This document shows, piece by piece, positions 57,888 to 64,000 of a stretch of DNA of 64,000 nucleotides (position 1 is its first letter; the number at the start of each line of letters is the position of its first letter). This stretch comes from Agreia sp. Leaf283 (lineage in GTDB: Bacteria > Actinomycetota > Actinomycetes > Actinomycetales > Microbacteriaceae), in NCBI RefSeq assembly GCF_001422485.1, contig NZ_LMNF01000001.1:840684-904683 (forward strand). The letters are read 5' to 3'. The position numbers were made by a program, and so were the translations under genes. The notes under the pieces are model-generated. The model worked only from the letters and a program-made list of their open reading frames with translations. It was not told the origin of the DNA and did no database searches.

Positions 57888-58582
57888 CAGACACCGACGC
57901 GGTCGACGTGCCGCAGGCATCCATCGCCCTGGTCGACGTCGTGCTGCCGTGTCTCAATGAGGCGGCGGCTCTGCCCTGGGTGCTGTCGCGGCTGCCCGAG
58001 GGTTATCGCGCCATCGTGGTCGACAACGGCTCGACGGATGCCTCGGCCGAGATCGCGCGCGCGGCCGGCGCCACGGTGGTCGCCGAGTCCCGGCGCGGCT
58101 TCGGCGCGGCAGCCCACGCCGGCCTGCTCGCCGCGACGGCGCCGATCGTGGCGTTCTGCGATGCCGACGCATCGATGGACCCGTCGATACTGCCCGTACT
58201 CGTCAAGCGCATCACCGATGGCCGGACCGAGCTGATCCTCGGTCGACGAGTGCCGACCACCCGGGGAGCGTGGCCGCTGCACGCGCGCTTCGCGAACCGC
58301 GCCCTGTCCTTCCTGATCAAGCGTCGAGCGCGCATAGCTATCAAGGATCTCGGTCCCATGCGCGCCGCGAACCGCGAGGGCCTGCTGTCGCTCGACCTGC
58401 GGGATCGCCGAAGCGGCTATCCACTCGAGATGCTGCTGAAGGCATCCGCCGCCGGCTGGCGCATCGAAGAACTCGACACGCCCTACAGCCCGCGCGTCGG
58501 ACGATCGAAGGTGACCGGCACGATCCGCGGCACCTACATCGCGGTTAAGGACATGTCGAAGCTGCTGCGCGAAGTGCAGTAG
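57884..58582 (+). CDS. Glycosyltransferase family 2
   Basis: A 232-aa GT-A enzyme: VDVVLPCLNEAAALPWVLSR at the N-terminus, AIVVDNGSTDASAEIARAAG, metal motif IVAFCDADASMDPSIL (about residues 88-103), and RRSGYPLEMLLKASAAGWRI as acceptor region. No membrane helices, so it uses a soluble or peripheral sugar donor/acceptor (dolichyl-phosphate-mannose-synthase-like). Its ATG overlaps the epimerase stop. A 13-bp-arm hairpin follows its stop. Confidence 0.9.
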   Translation: MTDTDAVDVPQASIALVDVVLPCLNEAAALPWVLSRLPEGYRAIVVDNGSTDASAEIARAAGATVVAESRRGFGAAAHAGLLAATAPIVAFCDADASMDPSILPVLVKRITDGRTELILGRRVPTTRGAWPLHARFANRALSFLIKRRARIAIKDLGPMRAANREGLLSLDLRDRRSGYPLEMLLKASAAGWRIEELDTPYSPRVGRSKVTGTIRGTYIAVKDMSKLLREVQ

Positions 58583-58598
58583 CCGGTCGGCTGCGTCG

Positions 58599-58651
58599 AC
58601 TTGCCGCAAAATGCTGCAGAATGCGCCGTCGCAGCGCGTTTTGCGGCAAGT
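58599..58651. terminator. Long inverted repeat after the glycosyltransferase gene
   Basis: Arms ACTTGCCGCAAAA (58599-58611) and its exact complement (58639-58651); the interior TGCTGC...GCAGCG also pairs. The left arm ends in A4 and the right begins with T4, so it could act as a bidirectional terminator. Confidence 0.55.
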
Positions 58652-58803
58652 GGCGTACCGCACCCGGCACCGCATAGCGCAGATCGTGGTTAATAGGAAT
58701 CCGATCCGGCCTTCGCGACGAAGTACATACAGTGGCCGATAAGGCTCACTCGATACTGTGCCTCGCTATAGAGACCAACCAGGAGACCAAGCCAGGAGGC
58801 CTC

Positions 58804-59460
58804 ATGCTCACCATCGCCGTCATCGCCAAGGAATGCATCCCCGGACGCGTCAAGACGCGGCTGCACCCGCCGTTCTCACTCGAGGAGGCCGCGGAGATCG
58901 CGGCGGCGAGCCTCGGTGACACGCTCGACGTGGTGCGCAGCGTGCCCGCCGACCGGCGCATCCTGTTCTTCGACGGCAGCAACCCGCCCGCAGAAGCCGA
59001 CGGTTTCGAGATCCTGCAGCAGAACGAGGGAACGCTTGATGCGCGCCTCGGCTATCTCTTCGATTCAGTCGAGGGGCCCCTGCTCATGATCGGCATGGAC
59101 ACTCCGCAGGTGAGCCGGGCCCTGCTCAGCCCCGTCGTAGAGCGCTGGCACGACGACATCGACGCCTGGTTCGGTTTCGCCAGCGATGGCGGATTCTGGG
59201 CCCTCGGCATGCGCGAGCCGAACGGCGACCTCATCCGAGGTGTGGCCATGTCGGAGGCCGAGACGGGCCGCGACCAGTTGGAGCGCCTGCTCGAGGCCGA
59301 CCTCCGCGTGAAGCTGCTCGCCGAGATCAATGACGTCGACTCCATCGACGACGCCCGCGAGGTGGCGGCGATCGCCCCCGACGGCCGTTTCGCCGAGGTG
59401 TTCGATCGCGTCAGCCTCCGCGCCGGCGTGCGCGAACCGCTGCTCGATCGACGGGTCTAG
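58804..59460 (+). CDS. DUF2064/TIGR04282-like nucleotidyltransferase-fold protein
   Basis: A 218-aa protein of the group often written 'arsenosugar glycosyltransferase-like/TIGR04282': TIAVIAKECIPGRVKTRLHP at the N-terminus, then ILFFDGSNPP and LLMIGMDTPQVSRALLSP (about residues 95-112) and FGFASDGGFWALGM, as in CofC/MobA-fold enzymes. The function of the family is unproven. AGGAGG ribosome site five bases before ATG 58804; an in-frame ATG at 58732 has no ribosome site. Co-occurrence with GT2 and the Mo enzyme is a common actinobacterial cluster. Confidence 0.8.
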   Translation: MLTIAVIAKECIPGRVKTRLHPPFSLEEAAEIAAASLGDTLDVVRSVPADRRILFFDGSNPPAEADGFEILQQNEGTLDARLGYLFDSVEGPLLMIGMDTPQVSRALLSPVVERWHDDIDAWFGFASDGGFWALGMREPNGDLIRGVAMSEAETGRDQLERLLEADLRVKLLAEINDVDSIDDAREVAAIAPDGRFAEVFDRVSLRAGVREPLLDRRV

Positions 59461-59469
59461 GGTGACACC

Positions 59470-60723
59470 GTGAGACGCCTTCTCGCATTGACGCAGCAGG
59501 CTCTCGCCGCGCCCCCGCGCAATCCGCGCATGGCGGTCGTCATCGGTCGACTCCTCGCGATCGCGTTCCTGCTCTGCTTCGGCACCGGCCTCTACAGTCA
59601 CTTCCTGCAGGAGCCCGAGCCGTGGATGCGGTTCTCCACGGTGCCCGCGCAGCTGTATCAGGTGACCCAGGGCATCCACATCACCGCCGGAATCGCCTGC
59701 TTCCCCCTGATTCTCGGCAAGCTCTACACGATCTATCCGCAGCTGTTCCAGACGCCTCCGGTGAAGGGCCCGCTGCACCTGCTCGAGCGCGCATCGATCG
59801 CGCTGTTCGTCGGCGCATCGCTCGTGCAGATCACGATCGGCCTGCTCAACACCTACCAGTGGTACCCGTGGAACTTCGGCTTCCGGCAGGTGCACTGGGC
59901 GCTCTCGTTCGTGGTCATCGGCTCCCTCGCCATCCACATCGCGGTGAAGCTGCCCATGATCACCCGGTTCTGGACGCGCAACTCCGAGGGCACTCGCGAG
60001 CTGCGCGGCGAGACGGCCGACGGCGAGACGCCGACCGAAAAGACTCCGGATGCCGTGGGCACGCCGGTCGGCGGCGTCACCGGCCGCGTCTTCCGCTGGA
60101 TCGACGGCTCGCCCGCCGCCGAGCCCGCGGTCAGCCGACGCGGCTTCGTGACCGCCGTCGGAGTCTCGACCGCGACGGTCGTGGCGCTCACCGCGGGCCA
60201 GTCGTTCGCGGCGCTCAGCCCGTTCAACATCTTCGCGCCGCGTGTGAAGGGAACGGGCCCCGCCGGCCTGCCGGTGAACCGCACGGCCAAGGCGGCACAG
60301 GTGCTCGATACTGCCGTCGCGCCGGACTGGAGCCTGACCATCGCCAACGGATCGCGCACGATCTCGATGTCGCGCGCGGAGCTGCTGGCCCTGCCGCAGA
60401 CCACCGTCGACCTGCCCATCTCGTGCGTCGAGGGCTGGAGCCAGATGGCCACCTGGAAGGGCGTGCGCCTGCGCGACCTGCTCGACCGGGTCGGGGCCGA
60501 CACCTCGCAGGGACTCAAGCTCACCAGCCTCGAGAAGAAGGGCGGCTACCGGGTCACCCAGATGGGCCCGGAGTACGCCTTCGACGCATCGACCCTCGTG
60601 GCGCTCGAGGTCAACGGCGAGACCCTCGACATCGACCACGGCTACCCCGCCCGCATGATCGCGCCGGGCCGACCCGGTGTGCTGCAGACCAAGTGGCTCA
60701 GCAGCCTGGAGGTCGAGGCATGA
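59470..60723 (+). CDS. Membrane-bound molybdopterin oxidoreductase (sulfite oxidase-like) with cytochrome b561-type helices
   Basis: A 417-aa polytopic protein. Four membrane helices fill residues 20-165 with His in YSHFLQ, GIHITAGIA, QVHWALSF and AIHIAVK, a diheme cytochrome b-like arrangement. A charged linker leads to SRRGFVTAVGVSTATVVALT (about residues 220-239), a twin-arginine type motif plus hydrophobic stretch, and then the molybdopterin domain with the Mo-ligand Cys in DLPISCVEGWSQMATW (about residue 318). The layout predicts Sec insertion of the first four helices and Tat export of the last domain. Substrate unknown. GTG start; coupled to the next gene. Confidence 0.85.
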   Translation: MRRLLALTQQALAAPPRNPRMAVVIGRLLAIAFLLCFGTGLYSHFLQEPEPWMRFSTVPAQLYQVTQGIHITAGIACFPLILGKLYTIYPQLFQTPPVKGPLHLLERASIALFVGASLVQITIGLLNTYQWYPWNFGFRQVHWALSFVVIGSLAIHIAVKLPMITRFWTRNSEGTRELRGETADGETPTEKTPDAVGTPVGGVTGRVFRWIDGSPAAEPAVSRRGFVTAVGVSTATVVALTAGQSFAALSPFNIFAPRVKGTGPAGLPVNRTAKAAQVLDTAVAPDWSLTIANGSRTISMSRAELLALPQTTVDLPISCVEGWSQMATWKGVRLRDLLDRVGADTSQGLKLTSLEKKGGYRVTQMGPEYAFDASTLVALEVNGETLDIDHGYPARMIAPGRPGVLQTKWLSSLEVEA

Positions 60724-61184
60724 AGCCCACACGCATGACCATCGTTCGCATCGCGCTGATAGCGATCGGCCTGGCCGGCCTCTTCGCCGGTGCGGTGATC
60801 CTGGTGCAGAAGGAGCGCCCCGACCAGATCCTGGGCGTCATCGTGTGGATCGGCGCCGCGATCATCGTGCACGACGGCATCCTGTCGCCGCTGCTGCTGC
60901 TCGTCGACGTCTGGATGCGCCGCGCCGGTCGCCGCATCCCCTACGCCGTGCTCGCCATCATCCAGGGCGGCGTGGTCGTGGGGGCGATCATGAGCATGCT
61001 GGTGCTGCCCGAGATCTACAAGAAGTCGATCGGAACCAAGAACCCCACGATCCTTCCGCTGGACTACGGACTGAACCTCGCCCTCTTCTGGGCCGCGGTC
61101 GCCGTGCTCACCGCGGCGGCCTGCGCCCTGTACCTCCGTCGCAGCCGCCGCCGCGCGCACACTCTGCCCGCCACCGCATCCTGA
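60720..61184 (+). CDS. Membrane protein partner of the molybdopterin oxidoreductase
   Basis: A 154-aa protein with four membrane helices (IVRIALIAIGLAGLFAGAVI, VIVWIGAAIIVHDGILSPLL, AIIQGGVVVGAIMSMLVLP, ALFWAAVAVLTAAACAL). His-Asp in IVHDGILSPLLL may be functional. The ATG overlaps the stop of the oxidoreductase (ATGA). No known family; likely an assembly or electron-transfer partner, on context only. Confidence 0.65.
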   Translation: MKPTRMTIVRIALIAIGLAGLFAGAVILVQKERPDQILGVIVWIGAAIIVHDGILSPLLLLVDVWMRRAGRRIPYAVLAIIQGGVVVGAIMSMLVLPEIYKKSIGTKNPTILPLDYGLNLALFWAAVAVLTAAACALYLRRSRRRAHTLPATAS

Positions 61185-61188
61185 CGCC

Positions 61189-61244
61189 GAAGTGCGGAAA
61201 AGGGCCGCTTCATTCTCGATCGAAGCGGCCACTCTCCGCACTTC
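61189..61244. terminator. Nested hairpin between convergent genes
   Basis: Outer arms GAAGTGCGGA (61189-61198)/TCCGCACTTC (61235-61244) and inner arms GGCCGCTTC (61203-61211)/GAAGCGGCC (61222-61230). No T tract. It separates the Mo-enzyme genes from the amidase. Confidence 0.55.
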
Positions 61245-61358
61245 AGTGACGCTGGCTGCTGAGCGGAGCCGCTCCAACTCAGGAAGAACCGGGTTCTGAC
61301 GCCTGTCAGCGCCGTGACCCTTCGGTATTTCCTTCGTCGGAGCGGGTGCGCCCGGCGA

Positions 61359-63359
61359 TCAGACGTTGCGGGCGCGCAGGGGAACGAAAGCGAGTGACGC
61401 GCTCGATCTGCCGGACAGCGTGAGGATCATCATCTCGTCGGTCAGGCGCGGTCGCGACAGCGAGACGGCGCCTCGATAGGTGCCCGGCTGTCCCGGCACG
61501 GGGCGCAGGATGTGACCGTCGGCCCACACCTGAACGGTCGAGGTGCTGGCGTCGCCATCAGCCTCATCGTCGGCGATCCGAACCTCCACCTGCCACGACC
61601 GACCGACCGCCTCGACGAAGACGGATGGTTCGGGTACCGCGGCGCCGTCGCCCGATGGACTCGCACTCGCCGCCACCGGCTCGATCTGGTTGCTCGGCAG
61701 GGTCGGTGTCAGGAACGCGGCCTGCCGCCTGCGCGTCGACTGCTCGTAGGCCGACGCGTAGTCGAGCAGCGCGTCGTCGCTGTAGGCGGCGCCGGCGAAA
61801 GTGAGGCCCACGGGCATCTGGATGTCTGACATGAACCCCATGGGAACGGTCACGGTGGGAATCCCGAGGTGCCGGATGACCCGATTGCCGTTGGAGTAGA
61901 CGACCCCGTTGCGCGACGCCGCCTCGAGGCTCTCGGGACGACTGAATAGGTCGTCGCGTCCCACGTCGCCCGCGGCGGGGAAGACCACGACGTCGAGCTG
62001 CTGCTCGGTCATCCAGTCCTCGAAGTCCTGCTTGCGCGCACTCTCGAGCCCCCGCAGCAGGTGATCGAGGCCGGGCACCTCGTCGTAGCTCGCGGGCAGG
62101 CCCTGCTTCACGAGCTCGGCGAGGCGCTGCCAGTCGAAGCCTCCGCGTGCGCGGGTGATCCACACCGGCACCGGGGCGTCGCGGGTGGGGAACACGGTGT
62201 CGCCGTCGACGTCGGCCCAGCTGCTCAACGTCGGGTCGGCGTTCTCCCGCAGGAACGCATCGAGTGCCATCGCCGTGATCGGGCCGCCCTCGAGGGCGCG
62301 CCAGTTCGCCGGAACGAGTCCCCGGTCGGCGAGCCCCTGCGCTCCCGGGCGGTCCTCCTCATAGTTCGACACCACGGGAAAGTCCACAGCCACGACCTCG
62401 GCGCCGAGGGCCTCTAGGTCGGCGGCCGCGCGATCCCACAGCGCCCGCACGCTGGGTCGCACGACGGGCGGGTCGAGGGGCACGGGGTCTTCGCCGATGT
62501 ACAGCCGGGGCACACCGATGCGCAGGCCGTCGAGCCGCTCTCGCCGAGGTCGCGACACCGGATGCGGCAGCACCGACTCCGGCGCGGGGAGGACGACCGC
62601 GCTCTGCTGCCGCCAGAAGTCGCCCGTGGTGTCGGGGTCGTCGACGGCCAGCACGTCGAGCAGCAGCAGCAGGTCGGCGACGCTGCGCGTGTGCGGCACG
62701 ACGACGTCGCAGCTCGGGCGCAGCGGCCAGTTCCCTCGGATCGACAGCACCCCGCGCGACGGCGTGTACGCGACCAGGCTGTTGTTCGACGCCGGAGCTC
62801 GCCCCGACGACACCGTCTCCTCTGCCATGCCGAAGGCGCACATGCTCGCCGCCGTCGCGGTGCCGGATCCGGCCGACGAGCCCGAGCCGTAGGCGGCCGT
62901 GAGGAAGTGGGGATGATACGGACTGCGCGCGTAGTCGTAGACGCCGGGCTGGATTCCGCCCGCCGCCATGGGCGGCATGTTCGTCTTGCCGAGCAGCACG
63001 GCTCCGGCCGCGCGCAGCTGGGCCACGGATGCCGCGTCGTCGGTCGCGACCAGCTCGGCGAGGGCGGGGCTGCCGGATGCGACGGTGAGGCCCTTCACCT
63101 TGTAGCTGTCCTTGACCGTGAACGGGATGCCTTCGAGCGGGCCGGCCTGGCCCGCGCTCCGACGGCGATCCGACTCGGCGGCCTGCTCGAGGCAGCTCGG
63201 ATCGAGCACGGCGATGGCGTGCAGGCAGAGCCCCGTGCGGTCGTAGTAGGCGATGCGGTTGAGGTAGGCGCAGACGAGCTCGACGCTCGTGACCGCACCC
63301 TTCTCGAGCAGCTCGCGCATCTCGACGATGCTCAGTTCCACAACATCGATTCGTTCCAT
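61359..63359 (-). CDS. Amidase signature family enzyme with a C-terminal extension
   Basis: A 666-aa hydrolase. Amidase-signature core: lysine in GIPFTVKDSYKVKG (about residues 74-87), SGSPALAELVATDDAA, GKTNMPPMAAGG, and the Ser cluster AAYGSGSSAGSGTATAASM (about 163-181), the Ser-cisSer-Lys triad, although the usual GGSSGG is altered to GSGSSAGSG. Residues from about 545 on (Ala/Ser/Pro-rich, then a beta domain ending SLAFVPLRARNV) are not part of the amidase fold and may bind a surface ligand. Substrate unknown. ATG 63359 with GGAGGG upstream. No signal peptide. Confidence 0.85.
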   Translation of the reverse strand: MERIDVVELSIVEMRELLEKGAVTSVELVCAYLNRIAYYDRTGLCLHAIAVLDPSCLEQAAESDRRRSAGQAGPLEGIPFTVKDSYKVKGLTVASGSPALAELVATDDAASVAQLRAAGAVLLGKTNMPPMAAGGIQPGVYDYARSPYHPHFLTAAYGSGSSAGSGTATAASMCAFGMAEETVSSGRAPASNNSLVAYTPSRGVLSIRGNWPLRPSCDVVVPHTRSVADLLLLLDVLAVDDPDTTGDFWRQQSAVVLPAPESVLPHPVSRPRRERLDGLRIGVPRLYIGEDPVPLDPPVVRPSVRALWDRAAADLEALGAEVVAVDFPVVSNYEEDRPGAQGLADRGLVPANWRALEGGPITAMALDAFLRENADPTLSSWADVDGDTVFPTRDAPVPVWITRARGGFDWQRLAELVKQGLPASYDEVPGLDHLLRGLESARKQDFEDWMTEQQLDVVVFPAAGDVGRDDLFSRPESLEAASRNGVVYSNGNRVIRHLGIPTVTVPMGFMSDIQMPVGLTFAGAAYSDDALLDYASAYEQSTRRRQAAFLTPTLPSNQIEPVAASASPSGDGAAVPEPSVFVEAVGRSWQVEVRIADDEADGDASTSTVQVWADGHILRPVPGQPGTYRGAVSLSRPRLTDEMMILTLSGRSSASLAFVPLRARNV

Positions 63360-63490
63360 CGTGTTCGCCCTCCGTCGCGTCCATCCTCTCAGCAGCACGG
63401 CACCAATTTGAGAGCAGACCAAACCACCTTCGTGAGGGTGCCGAATCATAGGCACCTGCCAAACACGACAGCAAAGAAGAGGAAATCATC

Positions 63491-64000
63491 ATGAACAAGT
63501 TCACGAAAGCCACCCTCGGCCTCGCAACGGCCGGCATCCTGGCCGTCTCCATGGCCGCCTGCTCCACGACTTCTGAGACCACGGACTCGACCTCGTCGTC
63601 GCCGTCGTCCTCTGCCGAGTCCACCCCGACGCCGGTCGCGTCGATCCCCGAGCTCACCGGTGTCGACACCGCCGTGCTCCTCGACGCCGACTTCGCCGCC
63701 GCCCTCACCTTCTGCCGAGTCCACCCCGACGCCGGTCGCGTCGATCCCCGAGCTCACCGGTGTCGACACCGCCGTGCTCCTCGACGCCGACTTCGCCGCC
63801 GCCCTCACCAGCCTCGGCCTGACCCCCGGCACCGTCGGAACCGCGACCCTCGTCGACGGCTCGCTCATCTTCCCCATCACCGGTGGAAACGTCGACTACT
63901 ACGACCCCAACGAGTCCTACCGCCCCTACGTGCAGGGAACCATCGAGCACGAAGGCTCCGGCTTCTCCCTCACCGCCGGCGACACCGTCGTCGACCTGAC
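63491..64000 (+). pseudogene. Lipoprotein gene broken by a 100-bp-period tandem duplication, runs off the window
   Basis: ATG with an AGAGGAA ribosome site, a signal peptide and lipobox (GILAVSMAAC, Cys about residue 23), then a Ser/Thr linker and ELTGVDTAVLLDADFAAALT. The frame is lost at 63710: a 99-bp stretch (63611-63709) repeats at 63711-63809 with one extra T between, so the period is 100 and downstream sequence is shifted by one. In the shifted frame it reads SLGLTPGTVGTATLVDGSLI, then FPITGGNVDYYDPNES, resembling HtaA-like heme/cell-surface domains (tentative). Either a recent real mutation or a sequence/assembly error. Coordinates end at the window edge. Confidence 0.7.
63611..63809. 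repeat. 99-bp direct tandem duplication with a one-base junction insert
   Basis: Copies 63611-63709 and 63711-63809 appear identical; the single T at 63710 separates them. Confidence 0.9.

Noticed and set aside
63437..63456. GGTGCC-N8-GGCACC upstream of the lipoprotein as an iron box
   Set aside because: Arms do not match the TTAGG/CCTAA iron-box pattern; too short to call an operator.
63446..63880. 144-codon minus-strand frame with internal Gly/Glu/Val repeats
   Set aside because: The repeats are the antisense of the 99-bp tandem duplication in the lipoprotein gene; not a protein of its own.
1..64000. CRISPR arrays, rRNA, tRNA and insertion sequences
   Set aside because: No regularly spaced short direct repeats, no tRNA-like cloverleaf or 3' CCA context, and no transposase frames or flanking target duplications were seen.

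Overview
The window reads as chromosome of a high-GC Gram-positive actinobacterium, most likely a member of the Microbacteriaceae. The grounds are GC-rich coding sequence, a coproporphyrin-dependent heme pathway (HemQ plus a ferrochelatase with C-terminal cysteines), LAxTG-type cell-wall sorting signals, many leaderless genes (a TAnnnT hexamer six or seven bases before an ATG/GTG), and GTTCCC...GGGAAC palindromes that read PFPEPVEG in protein. I see no rRNA, tRNA, CRISPR array or intact insertion sequence.

Layout. 1-10 kb is mixed housekeeping: cysK (cut by the left edge), trhO, a PEP mutase-family lyase, an SDR, an Ada/AlkA fusion plus Ogt alkylation-repair pair, a PfkB kinase with two membrane proteins, and an ABC exporter pair headed by a short leaderless upstream ORF. 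10.3-14.7 kb holds a large secreted, LAxTG-anchored serine hydrolase-like protein, a strong terminator and an Old Yellow Enzyme.

14.8-25.3 kb is the accessory highlight: a minus-strand, translationally coupled operon. It has a surface protein with thrombospondin-type-3/Ca-binding repeats and an LALTG anchor, a 2182-aa RHS toxin whose N-terminal half contains what looks like a degenerate zinc amidase (Amidase_3) domain, and a small acidic immunity candidate (ATGA overlap). Downstream follow an orphan soluble module and several lower-GC small membrane proteins, one broken by a homopolymer frameshift.

25.5-29.7 kb carries two unknown genes, an unusual 16-bp-arm inverted repeat, an ECF sigma factor with Asp23/Gls24-type stress proteins on both sides, and a siderophore-interacting protein under a probable DtxR/IdeR box. 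29.7-44.2 kb is an almost complete heme cluster: hemL, hemB, then five interposed regulator/detoxification genes, hemD, hemC, hemH, hemQ, three small envelope genes, cgoX, a 38-aa coupled ORF, hemE, and divergent hemA. The enzymes convert glutamyl-tRNA to coproheme and heme by the Gram-positive route.

44.2-55.4 kb is mixed: GNAT, Nudix, F420/FMN oxidoreductase, VanZ, 71-bp tandem repeats that supply the stop codon of a class V aminotransferase, divergent LysR, a diacylglycerol kinase-like protein, a class A beta-lactamase-fold protein, a Pro-rich DUF4352-like protein, an M13 peptidase and an RHH/Doc toxin-antitoxin pair. 55.4-61.2 kb has a MATE transporter and a cluster of epimerase, glycosyltransferase, TIGR04282-like protein, a polytopic molybdopterin oxidoreductase with an internal twin-arginine motif, and a membrane partner. 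61.3-64 kb has an amidase-signature enzyme and a lipoprotein whose reading frame is broken by a fresh 100-bp-period tandem duplication.
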